Positions 29,703 through 40,700 of a DNA stretch of 60,254 bases are shown one piece after another (within the stretch, counting starts at the first letter, position 1; each line of letters starts with the position of its first letter). The DNA is from Thiospirillum jenense (lineage in GTDB: Bacteria > Pseudomonadota > Gammaproteobacteria > Chromatiales > Chromatiaceae), in NCBI RefSeq assembly GCF_014145225.1, contig NZ_JABVCQ010000020.1:1-60254 (forward strand), in the 5' to 3' direction. A program made the translations under genes and the position numbers. The notes under the pieces are model-generated. The model ran no database searches. It was given only the letters and a program-made list of their open reading frames with translations, and had not been told where the DNA came from.

Positions 29703-31826
29703 ATGGATCAATTATTCGATGTGGTATTTTTTGGTGTTCAAGATGATAAAGACCCAATTGCAACGGCGCACACTTTAGCCACATCGTTTGGCATTCCAAT
29801 TGAAACGGCAACGGCATTGGTGCAAAAACCGGCCGGTACGGTGATTAAAAAAGCGGTGACATTAGAGGTGGCGCAACGCTATCAAGTGGTAATGACGCAG
29901 GCCGGGGCTAAGGTGAATTATAAGCCCTGTACGACTGGTACAAAATTAGAATTGGTGGCAATTGAAAAAGCGCGCTTTACATGCCCAAATTGTCAACATC
30001 AACTCGAATCGGATGAGGGTGAGACACGTCCTGATATTTGCCCGCAATGTGGTATTGTATTTACCAAATTGCAAAAAACCGATCAAGCGCAACAAGAAAT
30101 TGAAGAAATTAAAATTCGGCTACAAAAAATTAAAGAGATGCAGGATGCTGAAGATCAACGTAAACAGCAGGAAATTGAAACAGAAGAGCGCCGCAGTTTA
30201 TTAGAAAAACGCTTGCGTAAAGAGATGGGATTGCCCACCGCATTAAATACTCCGACGCGGTTGTGGAGTGCGGCAACCTTGACTTTATTATTCGGTATTG
30301 CGGGTGGTTTTTTGAGTGCAAAATTGTTTTTCACCGAAGGTAAACTTGCCGCTGATGGATCAATCACAGCGCCGCCCGCGGCGGGTGCAATGACGATGGA
30401 AACCTTGGCAATGGCAATACAATCTGGCGCCGCTGGAACCAATACGGTGGAGCAATTGGCGGTATTGTCGCAAGCAGTGATGACGCAAGCGGTGGCGACA
30501 GATGCTAATACCACTGCAACGGTTGATGGTGCGCCGGCGGTATTAAATGGTGCGAGTGATGGGGCGAATTTAGTGAATAATTCTGCTGATCCCGCCAGCG
30601 CGGTTAATGATAATGATTCAGCGCGTTTGGATTTATTACGTCAATTCGGTCAGCATGATCCAGAGTGGGATGCGTTGCTGCAAACGCACATTGCGAGTTT
30701 AATGGCGGCAAATCAGGTGACGCGGGCCGAAAAATTATTGAGTTATATGCGTGATCCGTATCAATTGGCACAGGCGCAGACGCAGTTAATCATTGGTTAC
30801 ACGCGGGCAGATCAAGTGTCACAAGCAAATATGATGCTGCGCAAGTTATTAGAGAATAGTCAAAAATTAGCCACCGGGGCGCGGCGGATTGAATTGGTTA
30901 CTAGCACGATTCCGTTATTGGTGAAGGCGGGATTGAAAGTGCCGGCGCAGCAATTATTAGAGCAGGCCGAGCAGTGGAATGAGGCGATTATTCCGTCGGG
31001 TGAGCGGGCATTTGGTTGGGCGCGAGTGGCATGGGCGCAGGCGCATTTGTCATTAAATGATGCGGCGTCTGGGAGTATTAGTCAGGCGCTGGCGGCATTG
31101 GATGATCCGATGTCAGTTGAATTAAGAATGCAGGCGACTGGTCAATTGGCGGCGGTGTTTTATCATTTATCAGCCTTGCGTGAAGCACACGCGATTCTCA
31201 ATCAAGCGCACACCAGTTTGGTGGATATTCCGCAAGCGTCAGTGCGTGATTTGGCTATTCAACAACTTGCGCAGGCGTGGGTGCAGATTGACCAATTAGA
31301 ACGGGGCTTGCGTGTGAGTGCTGAATTATCGAATGTGGCGCAGCGCGATGCGTTTTTATTAAAAACATTGCACACGCGGGCGTTCACGAACAATGGATTC
31401 GGGCTATCATCGTTGGCGGAGGCGATCAGTGCCGCCGGTGATCGGGCGCGGGGGTATGCGTTACTGGGGCGGACGGCGGATAACGCGGCGGTGGCGGCCG
31501 ATCAGTTCCAGCGGGCGGTGGCGCTGGCATCGGGTTTGGCGGCGCCATTCGAGCAGGCGGTGGTGTTGGGTGACATTGCGCGGTTGCAGAGTCGCTCGGA
31601 TCGGCAGGCGGCGGCGGGGATTTTTGCGCACGCCGAGGAGCAGTTGCGCTTGTTGCCAGCGGGGGTGGAGGCGGACATCGGTTGGGGGCGGTTGGCGGAA
31701 AATCGCATTCGGGCGTTGGAGCCGGCGCTGGCGCAGACGTATGTGCAGCAGATCAAGGCGATGGCGGTGCAGGCGGTGGCGCGTCAAGATGTGCAATACA
31801 TTAGTCAAGTATTGCCGGTATTGTAA
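29703..31826 (+). CDS. Zinc-ribbon, coiled-coil, single-pass membrane protein with helical repeats (unknown function)
   Basis: A 707-residue protein not matched to a named family. Residues 1-85 form a small alpha/beta module (LFDVVFFGVQD, TAHTLATSFGI). CPNC at residue 94 and CPQC at 113 form a rubredoxin-like zinc ribbon. A charged Glu/Lys/Gln coiled coil spans about 120-175, a TM helix about 187-207, then a low-complexity Ala-rich linker to about 300. The last 400 residues are Ala/Leu/Gln-rich helices resembling TPR-like repeats (ARGYALLGRTADNAAVAADQF). AGAGG supports ATG 29703 over TTG 29700. The 3' 400 bases are much more GC-rich than the 5' part. Confidence 0.75.
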   Translation: MDQLFDVVFFGVQDDKDPIATAHTLATSFGIPIETATALVQKPAGTVIKKAVTLEVAQRYQVVMTQAGAKVNYKPCTTGTKLELVAIEKARFTCPNCQHQLESDEGETRPDICPQCGIVFTKLQKTDQAQQEIEEIKIRLQKIKEMQDAEDQRKQQEIETEERRSLLEKRLRKEMGLPTALNTPTRLWSAATLTLLFGIAGGFLSAKLFFTEGKLAADGSITAPPAAGAMTMETLAMAIQSGAAGTNTVEQLAVLSQAVMTQAVATDANTTATVDGAPAVLNGASDGANLVNNSADPASAVNDNDSARLDLLRQFGQHDPEWDALLQTHIASLMAANQVTRAEKLLSYMRDPYQLAQAQTQLIIGYTRADQVSQANMMLRKLLENSQKLATGARRIELVTSTIPLLVKAGLKVPAQQLLEQAEQWNEAIIPSGERAFGWARVAWAQAHLSLNDAASGSISQALAALDDPMSVELRMQATGQLAAVFYHLSALREAHAILNQAHTSLVDIPQASVRDLAIQQLAQAWVQIDQLERGLRVSAELSNVAQRDAFLLKTLHTRAFTNNGFGLSSLAEAISAAGDRARGYALLGRTADNAAVAADQFQRAVALASGLAAPFEQAVVLGDIARLQSRSDRQAAAGIFAHAEEQLRLLPAGVEADIGWGRLAENRIRALEPALAQTYVQQIKAMAVQAVARQDVQYISQVLPVL

Positions 31827-31881
31827 GCTGCCGCTGATGCGCGGTTAATTCACGGTTATTAAAGTTATTCTAATTATTATC

Positions 31882-32364
31882 ATGCAGTTACGCAGTGTCG
31901 TTTATCCGGGGACGTTTGATCCGGTCACCAATGGTCATACTGATTTAATTAGCCGAGCGGCGCGGTTGTATGACCGGGTGGTGGTGGCGGTGGCGGAAAA
32001 TACCGCGAAAACGCCGTTGTTCCCGGCGGCGCAGCGCGTGGCATTGCTGCATGGCGTGGTGAGTGAGTATCCGAATGTCGAGATTGTGGCGTTCGCGGGT
32101 TTGCTGGTGGAATTTGCCCGAGCGCGGCAGATGACGGTGATTTTACGCGGCTTGCGGGCGGTGTCGGATTTTGAGTATGAATTCCAACTGGCGGGGATGA
32201 ATCGCCGCATGGCACCTGACATCGAGACGGTGTTTTTGACGCCCGCCGAGCAATACGCCTATATTTCCTCCGGACTTGTCAAGGAAATTGCCCGATTAGG
32301 CGGCGATGTTTCGACCTTTGTGGCGCCGTCAGTCTATGCTGCTTTACAAGATCACTTTCGTTAA
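31882..32364 (+). CDS. coaD: Phosphopantetheine adenylyltransferase
   Basis: CoaD, the penultimate enzyme of coenzyme A synthesis. The nucleotidyltransferase motif YPGTFDPVTNGHTDLI, GLLVEFARARQ, ILRGLRAVSDFEYEFQ and the ISSGLVKEIA block are intact. Length 160 aa matches E. coli (159). The order coaD then a YfhL-type ferredoxin is common in gammaproteobacteria and is kept here, though separated by 321 bases. Confidence 0.97.
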   Translation: MQLRSVVYPGTFDPVTNGHTDLISRAARLYDRVVVAVAENTAKTPLFPAAQRVALLHGVVSEYPNVEIVAFAGLLVEFARARQMTVILRGLRAVSDFEYEFQLAGMNRRMAPDIETVFLTPAEQYAYISSGLVKEIARLGGDVSTFVAPSVYAALQDHFR

Positions 32365-32451
32365 ACTGCACGGATTGAGTGGCGGCGGCGTGATGCGTTT
32401 AATTGATGGATCGGCCGCGCTGAGTTGCGACACAGATGACAGATGGGCGTG

Positions 32452-32625
32452 TCAGTGCGCCGCAGTTTCATTCAACCGCCGCGCAAGTTTTTCGGCAAGC
32501 GCATTAATCACCCGCCGCTCGTGCTGGTGACAAGTGTCATTGCCGAAGCACTTGAATGTGTTTCAACTGTGTTTCAATCAATCCAAAACCGTTTTACTGT
32601 CGGTTTGCCAGAATTGATCGGGCAT
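32452..32625 (-). pseudogene. Short frame with two in-frame TGA codons
   Basis: In the 321-base gap between coaD and the ferredoxin, one minus-strand frame from ATG 32625 reads MPDQFWQTDSKTVLD, TGA (32578-32580), LKHS, TGA (32563-32565), NTFKCFGNDTCHQ, then HERRVINALAEKLARRLNETAAH and a final TGA. A Trp at each internal TGA would give a plausible 57-residue amphipathic protein, so two TGG-to-TGA changes in a small gene are the simplest reading. No family is recognised. The rest of the gap (32365-32451, 32626-32685) holds only the ferredoxin leader with AGGAG. Confidence 0.35.
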
Positions 32626-32670
32626 GACTGACGGTCAGACATCATCGCGCAAGTTTGCGCAAATTTTTAG

Positions 32671-32940
<270 letters not shown>

Positions 32941-33061
32941 TTTCCCCGTGAGACCGTGACGCGGTAACGATGCGCTGGCGCGGTTTATGGCTGTTGCCAG
33001 TGCGGGTGTTAACCGCGTCTTTTTTTACAGCGTCTAGTTATGGTTCCGAGAAAATTTTGTC

Positions 33062-33973
33062 ATGTCGCGTGTCGTCACCGCCATTCTCCTGGCACTGCTG
33101 GGTAGCAGTTTGCTATTGCAGACGCACCCGCTGGCCGCCAAACGTTTCAGTGAGGAATCCGTTGTCATTCAGCCGTTGATCCCTGTTCCACCATCATCTG
33201 ATCCCGTGGTGATTCCAACCGCCCCACCCGCTACCGATCCAACTGTTCTCAACCGCCCGCCGCCTACGTTTTCACCTGATACCCGTGTGACCACCGCGAC
33301 CGAATCACCCACCGCCCCGACTTGGCTGGCGGCGGTCGGGACCTTTTTTACCGGCGGCATGGTCGGCGCATGGGTTTTTGGTCAACCCGCCACCAGTTGG
33401 CAACTGGGCGATAGCGTTATCAGCGCACTGGTGTTGCTGTTACTGGGTAGCGGCGTTTGGTTCGGCTGGTTACTAATCATCAAACGCCGCCGCGCTGTGA
33501 CCGCCCCACCCCGCCGTGCCAGCCGCGTCGCGGTTGATCCAACAGTTGACGACGAGTTGGACTACGACGTGCCACTGTGGTTTGACAACGCGACCTTTGT
33601 TGAAGGCACCAAATTACTGTTTATCCGCTTGCAAGAGGCGTGGGATCGCGGTGACGTGCGCGACATCCGCAATTACACCACCCCGGCCGGTTTCACCGCC
33701 CTCCAACAGCAACGCGCTGTTTTAGGCACCGGCACCGCGCCGCATTTCACTGACATCATCACTCTCACCGCTGAATTGTGTAGCATCCAGCATCAGGATG
33801 ACGAAATACTCGCCTGGGTGCGCTTTCACGGTCTGCTGCAAGATCAGGCCACGCAAACCACCCGCCCGTTTGCCGAACGTTGGCAAGTGCGGCATAAAAG
33901 CGACAGTCAATTGGGCGAATGGTGGATCACCGCCATCGATACTGACGATTCTGCGCCTCAGTTACAGCGTTAA
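33062..33973 (+). CDS. Tim44-like domain protein, membrane-anchored
   Basis: A 303-residue protein. The N-terminal 25 residues are a signal peptide (AILLALLGSSLLLQ, LAAKRF). A Pro-rich linker (about 35-85) and two hydrophobic segments (about 90-108 and 118-140) follow. The C-terminal Tim44/Mba1-like domain begins FVEGTKLLFIRLQEAWDRGDVRDIRNYTTP, the family core. Bacterial members are inner-membrane proteins of unclear function, related to the mitochondrial import motor subunit. No Shine-Dalgarno is visible. It lies between the ferredoxin and bioB. Confidence 0.82.
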   Translation: MSRVVTAILLALLGSSLLLQTHPLAAKRFSEESVVIQPLIPVPPSSDPVVIPTAPPATDPTVLNRPPPTFSPDTRVTTATESPTAPTWLAAVGTFFTGGMVGAWVFGQPATSWQLGDSVISALVLLLLGSGVWFGWLLIIKRRRAVTAPPRRASRVAVDPTVDDELDYDVPLWFDNATFVEGTKLLFIRLQEAWDRGDVRDIRNYTTPAGFTALQQQRAVLGTGTAPHFTDIITLTAELCSIQHQDDEILAWVRFHGLLQDQATQTTRPFAERWQVRHKSDSQLGEWWITAIDTDDSAPQLQR

Positions 33974-33979
33974 AACCAC

Positions 33980-35017
33980 ATGATGAAGCCCGCCATGACT
34001 ACCGATGCCACCGTCTGCACACCCCGTCACGACTGGACGTGCGCCGAGATTGAAGCGTTATTAACCCAGCCGTTCAACGACTTACTCTTCACCGCGCAGT
34101 CGGTGCATCGCGCCCATTTCGACCCCAATCAGGTGCAAGTCAGCACCCTGTTGAGTATTCAAACCGGCGCCTGTAGTGAAGATTGCAGCTACTGCGCCCA
34201 GAGCGTTCATCACCAATCACCGCCGGCCGCGCCCCCTGCCGCCGCGCCAGCACTGTTGGATGTGACCACCGTGTTAGCCGCCGCACGTCAAGCACACGCG
34301 CAAGGCGCCACGCGCTTCTGCATGGGCGCATCCGGGCGCTGTGCCACCGAGCGCCAGCTCGACGAGGTGGTCAAATTAGTCGCCGCCGTGCATGACTTGG
34401 GCATGGAAACCTGCGTCACATTAGGCATGTTGACCGAAGCACAGGCGCGGCAGCTCAAATCCGCCGGGCTGGATTATTACAATCACAATCTCGACACCTC
34501 ACCGGCGTTTTACGGGCAGATCATCACCACCCGCACCTACCAAGATCGGTTGATGACGTTGGCAAATGTGCAGGCGGCCGGGTTAAAACTATGCAGCGGC
34601 GGGATTTTGGGCATGGGCGAATCGCGGGCGGATCGCGCCGCATTGCTGCAACAATTGGCGACGTTGCCCGCACATCCCGAGTCGGTGCCAATCAACCTGC
34701 TCGTGCAGATCGCCGGCACCCCGCTGTACGGCACCCCGCCGCTCGACCCGTTCGAGTGCATCCGCGTCGTCGCCGCCGCCCGCATCGTGATGCCGCGCAC
34801 CCACATCCGCCTATCCGCCGGGCGAGCGCAGTTGACTGATGAAGCGCAGGCGCTCTGTTATCTTGCCGGGGCCAACTCCATTTTTTACGGCGACCGCCTC
34901 TTGACCACCGCCAATACCGAGGCAGCGCGGGATGTTGCATTATTCGAGCGGTTAGGGCTGCAATTTGAATCCTTCACCCCCCCGGGACGCGATCAACCGG
35001 GCGGGTGTTTTCACTAA
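33980..35017 (+). CDS. bioB: Biotin synthase
   Basis: Radical-SAM enzyme that inserts sulfur into dethiobiotin. CSEDCSYC binds [4Fe-4S]/SAM. The [2Fe-2S] ligands are visible as [17 protein letters not shown] and Arg in [18 protein letters not shown] and TTRTYQDRL are standard. Two regions differ: after CAQSV there is a Pro/Ala-rich stretch about five residues longer than in E. coli in place of RYxTGLxxE, and the usual MGAAWR is MGASGR. Length 345 aa is normal. It may start at 33980, 33983 or 33992. bioF follows. Confidence 0.93.
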   Translation: MMKPAMTTDATVCTPRHDWTCAEIEALLTQPFNDLLFTAQSVHRAHFDPNQVQVSTLLSIQTGACSEDCSYCAQSVHHQSPPAAPPAAAPALLDVTTVLAAARQAHAQGATRFCMGASGRCATERQLDEVVKLVAAVHDLGMETCVTLGMLTEAQARQLKSAGLDYYNHNLDTSPAFYGQIITTRTYQDRLMTLANVQAAGLKLCSGGILGMGESRADRAALLQQLATLPAHPESVPINLLVQIAGTPLYGTPPLDPFECIRVVAAARIVMPRTHIRLSAGRAQLTDEAQALCYLAGANSIFYGDRLLTTANTEAARDVALFERLGLQFESFTPPGRDQPGGCFH

Positions 35018-35069
35018 CTCACTGAGTCGGCGACCTGTCGGCGACCTCAAGTCATGCACAGCTCAACTT

Positions 35070-36248
35070 ATGACCAACCTGCAAGCGGCGCTCGCGGCGC
35101 TGCACACCCAGCAACTGTATCGCACCCGGCGCCTGCGGAGTGGCGCACCCACCGTCCGTACCACCATTGACGGGCGCAGTTACCTCACCTTTTGCAGCAA
35201 CGACTACCTCGGCCTCGCCGCGCATCCAGCAATCGCGGCGGCATTACGCGAGGGGACGCACCGTTACGGCGTCGGGGCGGGCGCATCGGCACTCATCACC
35301 GGCTACAGCAGCGCCCATCACCAGTTGGAAGAGGCGCTGGCGGCATTTCTCGGCCGCCCACGAGTGCTACTGTTTGCCAGCGGTTACATGGCCAATGTCG
35401 GCATCTTGTCCGCATTATTGGGCCGGAACGACACCATCTTTGCCGACCGCCTCAACCACGCCTCACTGATTGACGGCGCTCGGTTAAGCTGCGCACGGCT
35501 GCGGCGCTACCCGCATGTCAACCCCCAAGCCCTCGCCAAATTGCTGACCAGCCCGCGGCCGCTGCACAGTCGCACCTTGCTGGCCACCGACGGCGTATTC
35601 AGCATGGACGGTGATATTGCCCCACTGCCTGAGCTGGCGCGGTTAGCCAGTGAGCAGAGCGCGTGGTTATTGGTGGATGATGCGCACGGCATCGGTGTTC
35701 TCGGCCCGAGCGGTGCCGGCACGGTGGCGCAGTTTGGCTTGACCAGCGAGCAGGTGCCGATTTTAGTCGGGACCTTGGGTAAAGCATTCGGCACCAGCGG
35801 CGCATTTGTGGCGGGCGATGTCGCGCTGATTGAAACCTTGATTCAACGCGCCCGCAGTTACATTTACACCACCGCCCCGCCGCCGGCGTTGGCACATGCC
35901 AGTTTGACGGCGCTGGCGCTGGTGCAATCGGGTCACGAGCGGCGCGAGCAGTTGACCGCCCTGATTACCCGCTTCCGTCAAGGTGCGACGGCGCTGCATT
36001 TGCCGCTGCTGGCCTCACCCACGCCGATTCAACCGCTGTTGGCTGGCACGGCGCCGCGGGCGTTGGCGTGGAGTCGGCATTTGGAACGGCACGGTATTTT
36101 GGTCAGCGCGATTCGCCCGCCGACCGTGCCACCCGGCACAGCGCGCCTGCGGGTGAGTTTATCCGCCGCTCATAGCGCAGCAGATGTGGATCAATTACTC
36201 AACGCATTAGCCGATTTACCGCGTGGCAATAGCGATGGAATTGAATGA
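35070..36248 (+). CDS. bioF: 8-amino-7-oxononanoate synthase
   Basis: PLP enzyme that condenses pimeloyl-ACP with alanine, the first committed biotin-ring step. SNDYLGLAAHP, GAGASALITGYSSAHHQLEEALA, FASGYMANVG, DRLNHASLIDGARLS, VDDAHGIGVLG and GTLGKAFGTSGAFV (catalytic Lys) are present. The frame is open from 34965, overlapping bioB, but ATG 35070 gives the family start MTNLQAAL and 392 aa (E. coli 384). It is 52 bases after bioB; bioA, bioC, bioD and bioH are absent. Highly GC-rich compared with hom downstream. Confidence 0.95.
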   Translation: MTNLQAALAALHTQQLYRTRRLRSGAPTVRTTIDGRSYLTFCSNDYLGLAAHPAIAAALREGTHRYGVGAGASALITGYSSAHHQLEEALAAFLGRPRVLLFASGYMANVGILSALLGRNDTIFADRLNHASLIDGARLSCARLRRYPHVNPQALAKLLTSPRPLHSRTLLATDGVFSMDGDIAPLPELARLASEQSAWLLVDDAHGIGVLGPSGAGTVAQFGLTSEQVPILVGTLGKAFGTSGAFVAGDVALIETLIQRARSYIYTTAPPPALAHASLTALALVQSGHERREQLTALITRFRQGATALHLPLLASPTPIQPLLAGTAPRALAWSRHLERHGILVSAIRPPTVPPGTARLRVSLSAAHSAADVDQLLNALADLPRGNSDGIE

Positions 36249-36344
36249 TGATTAAACTAATCAAGCATCGCAGTTGAGTTGCGCCAATAACACCCGCAAT
36301 TTGACTCTGAATAATTGCAATTAAAACTGAATAAGGAGCAATGA

Positions 36345-37661
36345 ATGCGACCTGTCAACATTGGATTACTTGGCTTGGGAACGGTCGGCGGCGGCACCGT
36401 CACGGTATTAACCCGCAATGCCAGTGAAATCACCCGCCGCGCCGGTCGGGCAATTCAAATCACCCACGCCGCGGCCCAATTTTATGATCCGCAACGGATT
36501 AGTGGATTAGACCAAATTAAACATATTGGCAGCGATCCATTTGCGGTGGTGAATGATCCCGACGTTGATATCGTGATTGAATTGATCGGCGGCTATTCAC
36601 CAGCGCGGGAATTGGTATTAGCGGCAATTGAAAATGGCAAGCACGTCGTCACCGCCAATAAAGCCCTCATTGCGCGACATGGCAATGACATCTTTGCCGC
36701 CGCCCAAGCAAAGGGCGTCACGGTGGCCTTTGAAGCGGCCGTCGCCGGTGGCATTCCTATTATTAAAGCCTTGCGTGAAGGATTAGCGGCCAATCGCATT
36801 GAATGGATTGCGGGTATTATTAACGGCACCGGCAATTTCATATTAACCGCCATGCGCGATCAGCAGCGCCCTTTTGCCGAAGCACTGGCGGAAGCGCAAG
36901 CATTAGGCTATGCCGAAGCCGACCCGACCTTTGATATTGAAGGGATTGATGCCGCGCATAAATTGACCATTCTGGGATCATTAGCGTTTGGCATTCCATT
37001 GCAATTTGATAAAACCTTTACTGAAGGCATTAGCAAATTACACGCGCAAGATGTGCATTTCGCCGCTGAATTGGGCTATCGAATTAAACACCTCGGCATT
37101 GCACGGCGCACCGCTGAAGGAATTGAAATGCGCGTCCATCCGACCTTAATTCCACACCGGCGGTTAATTGCCAATGTGGATGGCGTGATGAATGCCGTGT
37201 TAATTAAAGGCGACGCGGTTGGCCCAACTTTATATTACGGCGCCGGCGCCGGTGCATTACCCACTGCATCAGCAGTCATTGCCGATGTGGTGGATATAGT
37301 GCGGGCATTAACGGCGAATCCACATCACCGCGTCCCGCATTTAGCGTTTCAACCGGGTGAATTAAGTGATACGCCGGTATTAAACATCGATCAAATTGAA
37401 ACCGCGTATTATTTGCGTTTATTTGCATTAGATCAGCCCGGCGTGATGGCACAAATTGCCGGCATCTTTGGTGAAGAAGGCATTAGTCTTGAAGCCATTC
37501 AACAAAAAGAACCAGCGGATGGTGATACGCATGTCCCGTTAATTATGCTGACTCATCGGGTGCGGGAAGCGCGCATGAATCAAGCCATTCGTCGTATTGA
37601 AGCATTAGATGCAGTGAGCGGTGCAGTGGTGCGTATTCGTATGGAAACTCTAGCTGGTTAG
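36345..37661 (+). CDS. hom: Homoserine dehydrogenase
   Basis: NAD(P)-dependent reduction of aspartate semialdehyde to homoserine for threonine, methionine and isoleucine. The Rossmann motif NIGLLGLGTVGGGTV, NPDVDIVIELIGG, VVTANKALIARHG, GGIPIIKALREGL, NGTGNFILTAM and a catalytic EADPTFDIEGIDAAHKL are intact. A C-terminal ACT domain (about 350-430, LFALDQPGVMAQIAGIFGEEGIS) gives allosteric control. AAGGAG at 36333 selects ATG 36345 rather than the out-of-frame ATG 36341. Length 438 aa is normal. thrB and thrC are not adjacent. Confidence 0.96.
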   Translation: MRPVNIGLLGLGTVGGGTVTVLTRNASEITRRAGRAIQITHAAAQFYDPQRISGLDQIKHIGSDPFAVVNDPDVDIVIELIGGYSPARELVLAAIENGKHVVTANKALIARHGNDIFAAAQAKGVTVAFEAAVAGGIPIIKALREGLAANRIEWIAGIINGTGNFILTAMRDQQRPFAEALAEAQALGYAEADPTFDIEGIDAAHKLTILGSLAFGIPLQFDKTFTEGISKLHAQDVHFAAELGYRIKHLGIARRTAEGIEMRVHPTLIPHRRLIANVDGVMNAVLIKGDAVGPTLYYGAGAGALPTASAVIADVVDIVRALTANPHHRVPHLAFQPGELSDTPVLNIDQIETAYYLRLFALDQPGVMAQIAGIFGEEGISLEAIQQKEPADGDTHVPLIMLTHRVREARMNQAIRRIEALDAVSGAVVRIRMETLAG

Positions 37662-37777
37662 AGTAACGGGCATATTAAACGTTAAAAATACACAGATACG
37701 GTGCGTTTTCATCTCATCCGGCGCTAAACTTCAGAGCATCTTAATTCAAACGTATTAACCATGCTGCAATTTTCACC

Positions 37778-40700
37778 ATGACATTTTTAATTTTCAGTCA
37801 AAACGTGGCGTTGCTTTTAGCATTAAGCCTATTGCAAAGTTTTATTGCGCGAAGGTGGCGGCGTCAAGAATTGACTGGACAATTAATGACCGGGGTATTA
37901 TTCGGTAGTATTGCCATTGTTGGCATGATGATACCCTGGCGAGTAGCCGACGGCGTGATTTTTGATGCGCGCTCGGTGGTGCTGTCTATTGCAGGATTAT
38001 ACGGCGGTTTAATTCCCGGTAGTATTGCCGCAATCATTGCGCTCATTTATCGCGCTATCCTTGGCGGCGGCGGGGTTTGGGTTGGGATGGGAACGATTTT
38101 ATCGGCATTATTACTCGGGTTAATATGCCGAGCGCACTGCCGTTCATTGGCAAGTATCTATTCACCACTATTATTACTGGCATTCGGATTTGCCGTCCAT
38201 CTTGTATGTTTGCTGTGGTTTTTTTTATTACCATCAACAGCGGCATCTGTCTTTTTCAATCAAGCGGTCCTGCCATTTATTTTGCTATTTGCCCCCGCCA
38301 CCTTATTTTTAGGTTTGCTATTAAACGACATTCAAGCCCGCCTGCAAACTGAAATACGCCTAAAAACCAGCGAACAACGCTTTCGTCAGTTATTTGCCAA
38401 TGCCGAAGTCTCGATTTGGAATGAAGACTTTACTGGCGTATTAACACGGCTGGCACAATTACGCGCTGACGGTGTGATTGATCTGCGCGCCCATTTAATC
38501 GCTAATCCCGACCTGCTGCATGAAATCGCCGGATTAATTCGGGTGAATGAAATCAATGACGCAACGCTGCAATTATTAGCGGCACCGTCGGCCTGCGAAT
38601 TGATGACGCGCATTGATCGCACTTTCACTGACGGCTCAGATGCGGCATTTATCGAAGAACTCTGTGCCATTTGGGACGGGCAATTATTATTTCGTGGTGA
38701 AATCCCGCTGCGACGGTTTGATGGGCGATTAGTGGAAACACTCATTTCATTACCCATCCCGCAGTCTATTGAAGAAGCCAGCACCGTCCCGGTGACATTT
38801 ATTGACATTACTGCAATTAAAATAGCCACCGCCCGCATTGCGCGTTTAACCCATTTATATCGCGCATTAAATGCCTGTCATCAAGCGATTTTGCGCTGTA
38901 ATACTGCCGATGATTTATTTCCCGCAGTCTGCCATCACATTGTGATTGATGGTGAATTAGCGATGGCGTGGGTTGGCACGGTTGACGCGAACGACGGGCG
39001 GGTGGTGCCAATTGCAGTTTCGGGCGATGGCGGCGCGGCTTACGTCAATCAATTGTACATTTCCAGTCGCGCTGATGATCCCTACGGTCAGGGACCCACC
39101 GCCGTTGCGATTCGCACCGCCACGCCGCAGTGGTGCCAAAATTTCGCCACCAATCCGGCCACCGCGCCCTGGCACACGGTGGCGGCGCAAAGTGGCTGGC
39201 GGGCATCGGCGGCGCTGCCGTTGCTGCATCGCGGGCAGGTGACGGCGGTGCTGAATGTTTATTCGCGCAAGGAGGAGGCGTTCGACGAAGGCACCCGTCA
39301 CCTGTTGCTGGAATTGTCCACCAGCGTCTCCCATGCGCTCGATTATTTCGCCACGCGGCGCGAGTTGGCGGACGCCGAGGAGCGGTGGAAATTTGCGCTC
39401 GAAGGCAGTGACGAGGGCGTGTGGGATTGGGAGATCACCACCAATCACCTGTTTTTCTCCACTCGTTGGCAACAATTACTCGGATTTGCCGGTTATGAGT
39501 TACCGATGACGCTGGACACCTGGAGCAGTCGCGTCCACCCGGATGACATGGATCGGGTGATGACCGACATTGCGCGGCATCTGCACGGCAAAACCCGCGC
39601 TTATCGCAGCGAATACCGCATCCGCTGCAAAGATGGGCATTACAAATGGATGCTGGATCGCGGCAAAGTGATGGCGACCGCATCCGACGGGCAGCCGCTG
39701 CGCATGTTGGGAACGCTGACGGATATTACCGAAGCGCGGGCGGCACGGAATGCGATTGCGCGTCTGGGTGAAATTGTGGACAAGGTGCAAACCGAGATTT
39801 ATGTCATTGATGTCGCCACGTTACGGCTATTACAAGTCAATGAAGGGGCGCGGTCTAATTTGGGTTATTCCCGCGATGAATTAGCCACGATGACTGCATT
39901 AGATTTAAAACCCAACATGACGCGAGAACGCTTTTTAACCATGGCCGCGCCGTTAATGAATGGCGATACTAAACAGGTCGTGATTGAAACCGAACATCGC
40001 CGCAAAGATGGCAGTTGTTATCCAATTGAAGCGCGGCTGCAATTATTAAACTCCGAATCAGCATTAGTGGCGCTGGCGGTGGATGTGACCGACCGCCGGC
40101 AGGTAGAACAATCATTACGCGAAAGTGAAGCGCGCTTCCGCACCGCAATTGAAGCCTCGCCAGTGCCGGTGATGATTCATACCGAAGATGGGCGTGTATT
40201 AGCCGTGAATCGTGCTTGGGCAACATTAAGCGGTTATCAATTAAGCGATTTACCCACTTTTGCGCATTGGCTGAAATTAGTCTGCGCTAGTCAGCATGAA
40301 GATATTCAAGCCGGCTTTCAGGCGCTCTATCAAGAAGAATTGGCCGAAATCGTGTCGCATTGCACTGTTTATTGCAAAAACGGTGAAGAGCGCCTGTGGG
40401 ATGTTAATTCGGCATTACTCGGCAGCATTCAATTACCCGGTCAGCGCAGTATCATTAGCGTTGCTTTAGATGTCACCCAAGCGCGGCGCTATGAACAACA
40501 ATTAGAACAGCTCGCGCATTTTGATGTACTCACTGGGCTACCCAATCGCTTATCATTAGTGGATCGGCTCGATCAGGCGGTGCGTCAAGCGACCATTCAT
40601 CAACGCAGTTTTGCGCTGTTATTTCTTGATCTTGACCATTTCAAAACCATTAATGACAGCCTCGGACATCCAGTGGGCGATCAATTACTCTGCGCGGTGG

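Noticed and set aside
31393-31848. Arg/Trp-rich plus-strand frame and opposing minus frames in the same stretch
   Set aside because: Shadow frames of the GC-rich end of the zinc-ribbon protein; composition is not protein-like.
32563-32580. Selenocysteine or stop-codon recoding at the two TGA codons
   Set aside because: No SECIS-like element was noticed, Trp fits better than Cys/Sec, and TGA is an ordinary stop elsewhere, e.g. at the hydrogenase and hoxH ends.
34165-36000. Several Arg/Ala-rich frames opposite and alongside bioB and bioF
   Set aside because: High GC content leaves alternate frames open; the sense frames match BioB and BioF end to end.
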